DNA from: Opitutia bacterium
GTDB taxonomy: Bacteria > Verrucomicrobiota > Verrucomicrobiia > Opitutales > Seribacteraceae
Direction: 5' to 3'
NCBI GenBank assembly: GCA_018646565.1
Contig: JABGUO010000268.1
Span: forward strand, 1-5,122
Length of the DNA: 5,122 bases
A model generated the notes under the pieces. That model ran no database searches. It was given only the letters and a program-made list of their open reading frames with translations, and was not told where the DNA came from. The translations under genes were made by a program, and so were the position numbers. Positions within the stretch are counted from its first letter, which is position 1; every line of letters starts with the position of its first letter. Below are positions 1 to 5,122 of this stretch, piece after piece.

Positions 1-534
1 CATGGCCAACCTTACACGAACAAGGATCTCTCCGTCGTAGCAGAAAAATTGGGTTCAGATTGTCCGTTTTTCCTTCATGATGGAATCGGACATGCAATTG
101 GTCGAGGCGATAAAGTAAGGATTATTTCGGGAACCGAGCAAAATGAGATAAATGGACAGAGAATATTCTTATTCCAACCTCCGATAGGGTTTTCTACTCC
201 TTTAATTTACAAAGCCTTAGCAGCAAATGGATCTTATTCAGACCCTTGTTGGGCCAAGAAAGTTGTACAAGAATGGGAAGCTGGAGAACGAAGTGTTTCT
301 GATTTTTGTCACAATGATTTTGAATCAGTACTTCTTTCCAAGTATTTGTTCCTCAAGCCGATTTTCGAAGAATTAAGGGATTGTTTTGGATTATCTTTTC
401 AGGTTTCTGGGAGTGGATCTTCGTGCTTTTGTCTTGTTTCTGAAAGTGAGGACGAGAAACCAGTCCGGGATTTAATTTTTCGGTCCCTTGGACTTGAAGC
501 CGGCTTTTGGGTATCCCGAATAAGGCTGAACTAG
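1..534 (+). CDS. ispE: 4-diphosphocytidyl-2-C-methyl-D-erythritol kinase (IspE), C-terminal part, 5' end outside window
   Basis: IspE is a cytoplasmic GHMP-family kinase that phosphorylates the 2-hydroxyl of CDP-methylerythritol with ATP in the MEP (non-mevalonate) isoprenoid pathway. The frame is open from base 1 and gives 177 residues before a TAG stop, so roughly the last 60% of a typical 280-300 residue enzyme is present. Visible signatures are KLGSDCPFF at fragment residues 16-24, equivalent to the family LGADVPFF motif whose Asp (here D20) is catalytic; HNDFESVLL at about 104-112, the usual NDxE segment of the family; and VSGSGSS at 135-141, the C-terminal GHMP glycine/serine motif. The ATP-binding glycine-rich loop lies upstream of the window. 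A TTG at 49-51 is inside the gene and is not a start, because it would remove sequence just before the catalytic Asp motif. No damage is visible. Family identity is well supported; GHMP relatives such as mevalonate kinase fit less well. Confidence 0.93.
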   Translation, partial: HGQPYTNKDLSVVAEKLGSDCPFFLHDGIGHAIGRGDKVRIISGTEQNEINGQRIFLFQPPIGFSTPLIYKALAANGSYSDPCWAKKVVQEWEAGERSVSDFCHNDFESVLLSKYLFLKPIFEELRDCFGLSFQVSGSGSSCFCLVSESEDEKPVRDLIFRSLGLEAGFWVSRIRLN

Positions 535-557
535 GGGCATGGTTTTTGTTTTCAATT

Positions 558-593
558 TTGATCAGTTTGAGTCATAATGTGTGCTTTTATAAT
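558..593 (+). promoter_or_regulatory. candidate sigma-70-type promoter for ptsI
   Basis: A perfect TATAAT lies at 588-593. The best upstream partner is TTGAGT at 567-572 with a short 15-base spacer; TTTGAG at 566-571 would give 16. A start of transcription near 600 would leave a leader of only about 15 bases. The surrounding 81-base gap after ispE is AT-rich and shows no clear hairpin terminator, so ptsI could also receive read-through from ispE. This is a consensus match only. Confidence 0.4.
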
Positions 594-615
594 TATTTAA
601 GAAGTTATTAGTTGT

Positions 616-2376
616 ATGTCTCATCTAAATAAAGAAATCGCTCTTTATGGAATACCTGGCTCTCCGGGGGTTTCGCATGGACCGGTGTTCCGGTTTTTGC
701 ATGGAGATGTAGAAGTTCCCCAATATCAGGTAAGTGTGTCCGAGCAAGAGTCTGAACTCGAACGCTTTAAAGATTCAGTCGCAATTACTCGAACTCAAAT
801 TGAGGGAATTAGAAATGAAGTTGCGAAAAATTTAGGTGAAAAAGAGGCAGGTATCTTTGACGCCCATATCCTAGTGCTTGAAGATAAAGCACTCTTTGTC
901 GATATCGAAAAAGAAATAAAAAAAACAGGCGATAATATCGAACAATGTGTTTATCGAGTAACCCAGCGTTACCATGATTATTTTAATCAGCTTGAGGACG
1001 AATATCTACGAGAGCGAGCGGCTGATTTAAAAGATATATCGAAAAGGTTACTTAGAAATTTGATTGGAGAAACTGCGGCAGGTACTGCTTTTTTAGGAGA
1101 GCCGAGAATTTTAGTCTCTGAAGATTTAAGCCCCTCTGATACTGCCTCTTTAGATCGATCTAAGATCCTCGGTATTGCGACAGATACTGGCGGTCGAACT
1201 AGTCACGCAGTAATAATGGCTCGAGCGAGCGGCGTTCCTGCAGTGGTTGGGGTAAGAGGGCTTACCGAAAAATTAGGTGAAGGAGACACAATATTAATTG
1301 ATGGATTTGAAGGTATTGCGATTATCAATCCTTCTGAAGGCACTCTTTTTCGTTATGGAAAGGTGGGATTACAGAGAAATAAAATAAAAGATTTATTTGC
1401 TGGAGAAATTTCCTTACCACCCGAAACTCAAGATGGTCTAAAAATTCATTTCCTTGCGAATGCTGATACATCTGAAGAAGTAAAAAGCGGAATTGAAAAC
1501 GGGTGCGTCGGGGTGGGGCTTTTCCGTACAGAATCAATATTCCTGAGTAGAAATCAAATTCCCAGCGAAGATCAACAGTTTGAGGAATACCAAAAACTTG
1601 TTGTAGCAGCGGACGGAAAACCAGTTACTATAAGGACCCTCGATCTGGGGGGAGATAAAATTTTAGATTCAATTGGGCGCGAAAAAGAGGAAAACCCATT
1701 TATGGGATTTCGAGCAATTCGTTATTGCCTTCGTAATCCATCGATCTTTTTGGATCAATTACGTGCAATTTTGCGGGTGAGTGCATTTGGTTCTGTGAAA
1801 ATAATGTTTCCTATGATTAGTGGGGTAGAGGAGCTTGTTCGCGCAAAAGAATTCTTGTTCACCGCAAAGAGACAACTGAGTGAGAAGGGAGTCAGTTTTG
1901 ATAATGAGATCAAGGTTGGGTGTATGATAGAAACTCCATCTGCGGTTACCATTTGTGATATGTTGGCCGATGAAGTTGACTTTTTTAGTGTCGGTACCAA
2001 TGACCTCGTTCAATATTTACTAGCAGTAGATCGGATTAATAATGAAATTGCTTATCTTTATGAGCCCCATCACCCAGCAGTTATTCGTTCATTGAAGCAC
2101 ATTTTTGATGTGTCAAAAGAGAAGAATGTGGAGGTTACTTTATGTGGTGAAATTGCTGGTGATCCTCATTTTCTGCCTCTATTAATCGGTTTGGGTTTGG
2201 ATACTGTAAGTGCCACGGGAATCCTACTACCGGAGCTTAAGTTTTATGGTCGAAGATTTACATCACAAGAAGCACAAAGTTTGGCCGAACGAATTAAGCC
2301 AATGAAACGGCCTTCTGAGATCAAGGTTTGTTTAAAAGATTTCTATGACGACCGGATTTCCGATTTGATCAAGTAG
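616..2376 (+). CDS. ptsI: Phosphoenolpyruvate-protein phosphotransferase, PTS Enzyme I
   Basis: Enzyme I takes phosphate from PEP onto its own histidine and passes it to HPr, the first step of the bacterial phosphotransferase system; it is cytoplasmic and works as a dimer. The 586 residues match the usual size of about 570-590. The N-terminal domain (about 8-245) holds the helical HPr-binding part with EAGIFDAHILVLED at 77-90 and the phosphorylated histidine H197 in GGRTSHAVIMA. The C-terminal PEP-binding barrel (about 270-560) shows R304 in GLFRTE, R340 in TIRTLDLGGDK, the signature DEVDFFSVGTNDLVQYLLAVDR at 452-473, and the catalytic acid C510 in LCGEIAGD. All key residues are present, so it should be active. 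There is no N-terminal GAF domain, so it is a plain Enzyme I rather than PtsP. The ATG has a weak AAGAAG at 599-604 as ribosome site, 11 bases upstream. The gene is not followed by ptsH in the same direction; ptsH faces it. Confidence 0.96.
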   Translation: MSHLNKEIALYGIPGSPGVSHGPVFRFLHGDVEVPQYQVSVSEQESELERFKDSVAITRTQIEGIRNEVAKNLGEKEAGIFDAHILVLEDKALFVDIEKEIKKTGDNIEQCVYRVTQRYHDYFNQLEDEYLRERAADLKDISKRLLRNLIGETAAGTAFLGEPRILVSEDLSPSDTASLDRSKILGIATDTGGRTSHAVIMARASGVPAVVGVRGLTEKLGEGDTILIDGFEGIAIINPSEGTLFRYGKVGLQRNKIKDLFAGEISLPPETQDGLKIHFLANADTSEEVKSGIENGCVGVGLFRTESIFLSRNQIPSEDQQFEEYQKLVVAADGKPVTIRTLDLGGDKILDSIGREKEENPFMGFRAIRYCLRNPSIFLDQLRAILRVSAFGSVKIMFPMISGVEELVRAKEFLFTAKRQLSEKGVSFDNEIKVGCMIETPSAVTICDMLADEVDFFSVGTNDLVQYLLAVDRINNEIAYLYEPHHPAVIRSLKHIFDVSKEKNVEVTLCGEIAGDPHFLPLLIGLGLDTVSATGILLPELKFYGRRFTSQEAQSLAERIKPMKRPSEIKVCLKDFYDDRISDLIK

Positions 2377-2379
2377 GAA

Positions 2380-2403
2380 CAAGTTTACTCGTCTTGAAAC
2401 TTG
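2380..2403. repeat. short inverted repeat at the convergent ptsI/ptsH ends
   Basis: CAAGTTT (2380-2386) and AAACTTG (2397-2403) form a perfect 7-base inverted repeat with a 10-base loop, spanning the end of ptsH and the 8-base gap after ptsI. It has no strong GC stem and no T-run on either side, so a bidirectional intrinsic terminator is possible but weakly supported. Confidence 0.3.
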
Positions 2404-2684
2404 GACGCGAATAGTTCAGACATTTCTTTCTGAAACTCACTTCCTTCCTTTGGTTTAGTAAAAAAAGTAAGGATCGTGCCTTTCGCCGCAGCGAGCATCA
2501 TGATTCCCATGATACTTTTAGCGTTTACTTTTTCACCTTCTTTTTCGACCCAAATATCTCCGTTGAATCGAGACGCAATTCGAACGATCATGGCCGCAGG
2601 GCGGGCATGAATCCCCATTTTGTTTGAAACTTCAAGGGTAAAAGAGAAGTTTTCTTCCGAACTGTTTTCATCCGAATCACTCAT
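2385..2684 (-). CDS. ptsH: Phosphocarrier protein HPr with acidic N-terminal extension
   Basis: HPr is the small cytoplasmic carrier that accepts phosphate from Enzyme I and hands it to EIIA proteins. The 99-residue product has the active-site histidine H26 in MGIHARPAA (23-31) and the regulatory serine S57 in NAKSIMGIMMLAA (54-66), the context in which HPr kinase/phosphorylase acts in Gram-positive and some Gram-negative bacteria. Family members are usually 85-90 residues with His15 and Ser46; here both are displaced by 11 because of a D/E/S-rich leader, MSDSDENSSEENF. The start cannot easily be moved: no alternative start codon lies between this ATG and the first beta strand, and upstream the frame reaches the pgpA stop without another start codon. 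No Shine-Dalgarno is visible; the leader is pyrimidine-rich, so translation may depend on read-through from pgpA, whose stop is 24 bases upstream. The stop lies 8 bases from the ptsI stop. A nitrogen-PTS NPr-like role is possible. Confidence 0.94.
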   Translation of the reverse strand: MSDSDENSSEENFSFTLEVSNKMGIHARPAAMIVRIASRFNGDIWVEKEGEKVNAKSIMGIMMLAAAKGTILTFFTKPKEGSEFQKEMSELFASKFQDE

Positions 2685-2708
2685 TGCAAGATAAATTAGA
2701 AGAGGAAA

Positions 2709-3203
2709 TTACAAAAAAGACAAAGGAAAAGTTTTAATCACATAGAGAAGCAAGGCGGAAACAAGTGCTGCGGCTAGGTCATCAATCATCACTCCCATCC
2801 CATTGGGTAAATTTTGAAGCTTTTTAATTCCAATAGGTTTTACGATGTCAAAAATACGAAAAAGAATAAATCCCATCGTTAAAAAGAATAAAACTTTAGT
2901 AATAGAGAATGAATTTAATTCATCTAGGCAGAAAGCAAATACAAGAGGAATTGAGGTGAATTCGTCCCATATTACTTCTGGTGGATCTTCTTTTCCCAAA
3001 AGAACTTCAGCACGCGTACACAGAGGAATTCCTACAATAAAAAGAACTGAAAATAGGATTATAATTCCTATCGGAGAAAGAGGGGAGAACCAAAATAAAA
3101 AACAGAAGGCAAGTAGGCCTGCGAGCGAACCAAATGTCCCGGGTGCTGGTAAGTTCGTACCCACGGGACCAAGGGTGGATAAATTTCGAATGAAAAAATC
3201 CAT
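2709..3203 (-). CDS. pgpA: Phosphatidylglycerophosphatase A
   Basis: PgpA is an inner-membrane phosphatase converting phosphatidylglycerophosphate to phosphatidylglycerol. With the ATG at 3201-3203 the product is 164 residues, close to the E. coli enzyme of about 170. Family motifs in order are GPVGTNLPAPGTFGSLAGL (12-30), DPPEVIWDE (73-81), FRIFDIVKP (115-123) and NGMGVMIDDLAAAL (134-147), with the paired aspartates expected of this phosphatase. Hydrophobic stretches at about 27-40, 45-60, 101-118 and 143-157 fit an integral membrane protein. I chose this start because its ATG overlaps the upstream pgsA stop (TAATG on the minus strand) and a purine-rich GAAGAAG lies just upstream; a longer version from a TTG at 3231-3233 would overlap pgsA by 31 bases and adds residues not typical of the family. 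The pairing with pgsA supports the function directly, since the two enzymes act in sequence. Confidence 0.93.
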   Translation of the reverse strand: MDFFIRNLSTLGPVGTNLPAPGTFGSLAGLLAFCFLFWFSPLSPIGIIILFSVLFIVGIPLCTRAEVLLGKEDPPEVIWDEFTSIPLVFAFCLDELNSFSITKVLFFLTMGFILFRIFDIVKPIGIKKLQNLPNGMGVMIDDLAAALVSALLLYVIKTFPLSFL

Positions 3204-3205
3204 TA
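3201..3205 (-). other. pgsA stop / pgpA start overlap (TAATG)
   Basis: On the minus strand the TAA stop of pgsA (3203-3205) and the ATG of pgpA (3201-3203) share one base. Such an arrangement is commonly associated with translational coupling by a re-initiating ribosome. It ties expression of two enzymes catalysing consecutive steps of phosphatidylglycerol synthesis. Confidence 0.85.
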
Positions 3206-3814
3206 CTGATCTTCTTCGATAAAAAATCTCCAATACTTGGATAAATAAATAATACCAGAAATAACGGTAATGAGAGTGGCGGCAATGAGAGTGATTCGCC
3301 CAGACAGCAAAAGAATATGAATCAGATTTTCTTGGAGCTCCGGTGCAAAAATTCCAGTAAAATCATCTTCCACCGCAATTTTGCCAAGGAATAAGCAAAT
3401 ACAAGTAAGTTGAATGACTGTTTTTAATTTACCGATTTTTTCTGCGGCTAAAGTTTTTCCGCGTGCAGCTGCTACTAATCTTAAACCAGTAATTAGAAAT
3501 TCCCTAGAAAGAATCAGCAAAATTGGAAAAAGTGCCCATCGTGCAATTTCATCCAGAGCTAATAGGCTAATAAACATTCCCAGTGTGAGAACCTTGTCCG
3601 AAAGTGCATCCATAAACTTACCAAACTCAGATACCTGTCCAAATTTTCGGGCAAGCCATCCGTCAAGCCAGTCAGTGAGCGCGGCAAAGAGAAAAACAAC
3701 AAGTGCACCTGTTCTTATCCATGGCAGAGAGGTATCGGAGGCCGGGTATAATAACGCAATGACTACCAACATTAAAGGTATTCTTGAGAGAGTGAGAAGG
3801 TTTGGTAGATTCAT
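3203..3814 (-). CDS. pgsA: CDP-diacylglycerol--glycerol-3-phosphate 3-phosphatidyltransferase
   Basis: PgsA is an inner-membrane CDP-alcohol phosphatidyltransferase that joins glycerol-3-phosphate to CDP-diacylglycerol, giving phosphatidylglycerophosphate and CMP, the committed step to phosphatidylglycerol and cardiolipin. The 203-residue product carries the complete family motif D(x2)DG(x2)AR(x8)G(x3)D(x3)D with D48, D51, G52, A55, R56, G65, D69 and D73; these aspartates bind the metal ions and the substrate. The N-terminus MNLPNLLTLSRIPL is characteristic of PgsA rather than of phosphatidylserine or cardiolipin synthase relatives, and it fixes the ATG start. Several hydrophobic segments (about 12-24, 34-47, 76-103, 160-192) fit a multi-pass membrane protein. 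The immediately downstream, stop-overlapping pgpA catalyses the next reaction. The start has no strong Shine-Dalgarno. Length is slightly above the E. coli protein of about 180 residues. Confidence 0.94.
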   Translation of the reverse strand: MNLPNLLTLSRIPLMLVVIALLYPASDTSLPWIRTGALVVFLFAALTDWLDGWLARKFGQVSEFGKFMDALSDKVLTLGMFISLLALDEIARWALFPILLILSREFLITGLRLVAAARGKTLAAEKIGKLKTVIQLTCICLFLGKIAVEDDFTGIFAPELQENLIHILLLSGRITLIAATLITVISGIIYLSKYWRFFIEEDQ

Positions 3815-3826
3815 CTGATTAAACCA

Positions 3827-3855
3827 ATCATTTCATGGTTCGTGCTCATTTGCAA
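3827..3855 (-). promoter_or_regulatory. weak candidate promoter for the pgsA-pgpA-ptsH cluster
   Basis: On the minus strand TTGCAA (3850-3855) and AATGAT (3827-3832) are separated by 17 bases; each matches 4 of 6 bases of the sigma-70 consensus. The inferred transcript would start about 6 bases before the pgsA ATG. A short dyad with half-sites AACCA (3822-3826) and TGGTT (3836-3840) brackets the -10. This is a weak match offered because a promoter is expected in this divergent gap. Confidence 0.25.
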
Positions 3856-3876
3856 TCTCAACGGCATCCTTGGTTG

Positions 3877-3904
3877 TGGACTTGTTTCGATTCTTAGCTA
3901 TAGT
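3877..3904 (+). promoter_or_regulatory. candidate promoter for coaD and the downstream transporter
   Basis: TGGACT (3877-3882, 4 of 6 consensus) and TATAGT (3899-3904, 5 of 6) are separated by 16 bases in the gap between the divergent pgsA and coaD genes. Transcription would start near 3911, leaving a leader of only about 8 bases before the coaD ATG. Confidence 0.4.
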
Positions 3905-3918
3905 GGGATGTTTACTAT

Positions 3919-4422
3919 ATGAGCATAGCTATTTACCCTGGTACTTTTGATCCGGTCACAAACGGACATTTGGATGTGTTAGAACGTGCATCTAAGATTT
4001 TTGACGAAGTAATTGTGGCTGTTTCTGCCGATAACTCTGATAAAAAAACTGCATTTGATTGTAATACCAGGGTGAAACTTTTGCTTGAAAATACTACCCA
4101 ATATTCGAATGTACGGATTGATTCATTTAGAGGACTACTGGTGGACTACGCGAAAGATTGCGGTGCAAGTGCTGTGGTCAGAGGCCTACGAGCAGTTTCC
4201 GATTTTGAATACGAATTTCAAATGGCCCAAATGAATCGACATTTAGATTCTGAACTCGAGACTATTTTCCTAATGCCTAACGAAAAATACTTTTACACCA
4301 GTTCCAGCCTAATTAAGCAGGTTCATCTTTTCGGGAATCGTGATACGAAATTAGTTCCTGAAAATGTTTCAATAGCATTACGACAGCTTTCGCTCGAAAA
4401 CCAATCGAAGGAGGAACATTAA
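3919..4422 (+). CDS. coaD: Phosphopantetheine adenylyltransferase
   Basis: CoaD is a cytoplasmic nucleotidyltransferase that transfers AMP from ATP to 4'-phosphopantetheine, giving dephospho-coenzyme A, the penultimate step of CoA synthesis. The 167 residues compare with about 160 for the family. The N-terminus [24 protein letters not shown] contains the T/HxGH nucleotide-binding motif as TNGH (14-17). Further conserved blocks are [24 protein letters not shown] (86-109), which lines the active site, [21 protein letters not shown] (115-135) with the SSS nucleotide-binding loop, and the C-terminal LVPENV segment. The ATG at 3919 yields exactly the family N-terminus. Only a weak GGGATG lies upstream. 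The last 15 or so bases carry the ribosome site of the following transporter gene, and the stop is one base from its GTG, so the two are very likely cotranscribed and coupled. The extra C-terminal tail (about residues 158-167) is charged and unlikely to be structural. Confidence 0.96.
   Translation: MSIAIYPGTFDPVTNGHLDVLERASKIFDEVIVAVSADNSDKKTAFDCNTRVKLLLENTTQYSNVRIDSFRGLLVDYAKDCGASAVVRGLRAVSDFEYEFQMAQMNRHLDSELETIFLMPNEKYFYTSSSLIKQVHLFGNRDTKLVPENVSIALRQLSLENQSKEEH
4408..4414 (+). promoter_or_regulatory. strong Shine-Dalgarno that fixes the GTG start of the transporter
   Basis: A perfect AAGGAGG lies within the last codons of coaD, 9 bases before GTG at 4424-4426. It is the best ribosome site in the window and decides the start of the downstream gene, whose next in-frame ATG would fall inside the first membrane segment. 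Confidence 0.85.
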
Positions 4423-4423
4423 A

Positions 4424-5122
4424 GTGAGCGAAACAGAAAAAGCAGCAGCAAACAGAAAACGAGCAACCTTTGGGGTGGTTTTCCTTACCATATTTTTAGA
4501 TATGGTTGGATTTTCGGTTATCTTTCCCCTTTTTCCGGCAATGCTCGATCATTATTTGGCCCGGGAAAGTGCACTGGGAGGGGGAATGCTCACTGATTTT
4601 GTTTTGTCTCTTCAGGGACTTGCATTTGAAGGAGATAGTCAAAATGATACTTTTCGTTTTGAAACGGTTATTTTTGGAGGAGCATTGGGTTCCTTGTACG
4701 CGATTTTACAATTCTTTTTTGCTCCAATATGGGGAAGATTATCGGATAAAATTGGAAGAAGACCCGTTTTGATGTTCACCCTTGCCGGTACATGTTTAGG
4801 GTATGGATTATGGATTTTTGCCGGAGGATTTTGGATTTTGGTACTATCTCGAATCCTAGGTGGTATGGCTAGTGGTAATCTTTCCGTTGCAACTGCTTCG
4901 ATCGCCGATGTTACATCTAGGAAGTCCCGATCCAAGGGCATGGCATTCGTTGGGGTTGCTTTTGGATCAGGTTTTATAATTGGTCCTGCATTGGGCGGTT
5001 TTGCATCTCAATGGTCTTGGGGGAATGGAGAAGACGCGGTCTTGGGGCTGAACCCATTTTCATTAGCCGCGTTAATTAGTTTTTGCCTGGCATTGATTAA
5101 CTGGCTTTGGCTTGCCTTTTCA
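4424..5122 (+). CDS. Major facilitator superfamily transporter, TetA/DHA1-type, N-terminal part, 3' end outside window
   Basis: This is a proton-coupled inner-membrane transporter of the drug:H+ antiporter-1 type; the substrate cannot be told. The 233 residues seen are a little over half of a usual 400-450 residue protein, and the frame is open to the window edge. After a short cytoplasmic basic N-terminus, membrane segment 1 (about 15-40) reads FLTIFLDMVGFSVIFPLFP, as in tetracycline-efflux relatives. Segment 2 precedes the superfamily motif A, GRLSDKIGRRPVL (104-116), in the 2-3 loop. Segments 3 and 4 contain SRILGGMASGNLSVATASIADV (142-163), and segment 5 has the antiporter motif C as GSGFIIGPALGG (181-192). 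The first periplasmic loop (about 41-80) is some 20-25 residues longer than in TetA. Translation starts at GTG 4424, chosen from a perfect Shine-Dalgarno 9 bases upstream. It follows coaD by one base and is probably in its operon. Naming it a tetracycline pump would overreach. Confidence 0.9.
   Translation, partial: MSETEKAAANRKRATFGVVFLTIFLDMVGFSVIFPLFPAMLDHYLARESALGGGMLTDFVLSLQGLAFEGDSQNDTFRFETVIFGGALGSLYAILQFFFAPIWGRLSDKIGRRPVLMFTLAGTCLGYGLWIFAGGFWILVLSRILGGMASGNLSVATASIADVTSRKSRSKGMAFVGVAFGSGFIIGPALGGFASQWSWGNGEDAVLGLNPFSLAALISFCLALINWLWLAFS

Noticed and set aside
1325..2013. Several short minus-strand open frames inside ptsI.
   Set aside because: They lie opposite the conserved PEP-binding domain of Enzyme I and show no motif or ribosome site.
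2380..2403. Inverted repeat at the ptsI/ptsH junction as a bidirectional terminator.
   Set aside because: Kept only as a low-confidence repeat: the stem is 7 bases and AT-rich, the loop is 10 bases, and no T-tract follows on either strand.
2845..3222. Open frame of 125 codons on the + strand opposite pgpA.
   Set aside because: It is wholly antisense to a gene with clear family motifs; its basic, Ser/Arg/Lys-rich composition is what the complement of a hydrophobic membrane protein gives, and no ribosome site or domain is seen.
3201..3233. Longer pgpA start at a TTG (3231-3233) giving 174 residues.
   Set aside because: The ATG at 3201-3203 overlaps the pgsA stop, has a purine-rich site upstream and gives a family-like N-terminus; the longer form would overlap pgsA by 31 bases.
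3007..3285. Minus-strand open frame overlapping pgpA and pgsA in another frame.
   Set aside because: It overlaps both well-supported genes and has no recognisable motif; treated as a shadow.
3414..3818. Open frame of 134 codons on the + strand opposite pgsA.
   Set aside because: Antisense to the complete pgsA gene with intact catalytic motif; the translation resembles no family and is rich in Ser/Arg/Asn as expected from antisense of a membrane protein.
3908..3922. A four-codon mini-frame (ATG at 3908, TGA at 3920-3922) overlapping the coaD ATG as ATGA.
   Set aside because: It could act as a coupling upstream frame, but a frame this short arises easily by chance and there is no ribosome site in front of it.
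4506..4941. Short open frames on both strands inside the transporter gene (4506-4772 + and 4639-4941 -).
   Set aside because: The frame starting at GTG 4424 carries unmistakable MFS motifs through the whole stretch, so these are shadows.
1..5122. The idea of a previously undescribed system in this window.
   Set aside because: Every coding stretch belongs to a well-known housekeeping or transporter family, with normal lengths and intact active-site residues; no repeats, mobile elements or orphan genes are visible.

Overview
The window reads as ordinary chromosomal DNA from a spirochaete, most likely Leptospira or a close relative. This rests on moderate AT-richness, the phylogenetic flavour of the proteins, and a reduced set of general PTS proteins (Enzyme I and HPr) sitting among housekeeping genes with no sugar-specific Enzyme II nearby. 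The assignment is inference from pattern recognition, not a database match, and I hold it at about 0.55. There is no tRNA, rRNA, CRISPR, insertion sequence or phage gene, and no intergenic gap above about 105 bases.

Layout. Bases 1-534 (+) are the C-terminal part of ispE (isoprenoid precursor kinase), cut by the window start. After an 81-base gap with a promoter candidate comes ptsI (616-2376, +), a complete Enzyme I of the phosphotransferase system. It converges, with only 8 bases between stop codons, on a minus-strand cluster read right to left: pgsA (3203-3814), pgpA (2709-3203) and ptsH (2385-2684). PgsA makes phosphatidylglycerophosphate and PgpA dephosphorylates it to phosphatidylglycerol; their genes overlap at a TAATG stop/start. 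The HPr gene follows pgpA by 24 bases. A 104-base divergent intergenic region (3815-3918) separates pgsA from coaD (3919-4422, +), the phosphopantetheine adenylyltransferase of coenzyme A synthesis. One base after coaD, a GTG-started major facilitator superfamily transporter of the TetA/DHA1 type begins, and it runs off the right edge.

How the genes relate. Enzyme I and HPr are direct partners (PEP to Enzyme I to HPr) but are encoded tail to tail in separate transcription units rather than as a ptsHI operon. HPr keeps both the catalytic His and the regulatory Ser, so it could serve a regulatory phosphorelay, while being placed behind two consecutive phosphatidylglycerol synthesis genes. coaD and the transporter form a tightly coupled pair through a strong Shine-Dalgarno inside the end of coaD. 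I found no evidence of a novel system; the points worth a second look are gene organisation, start codons, the acidic N-terminal extension of HPr and an extended first periplasmic loop in the transporter.
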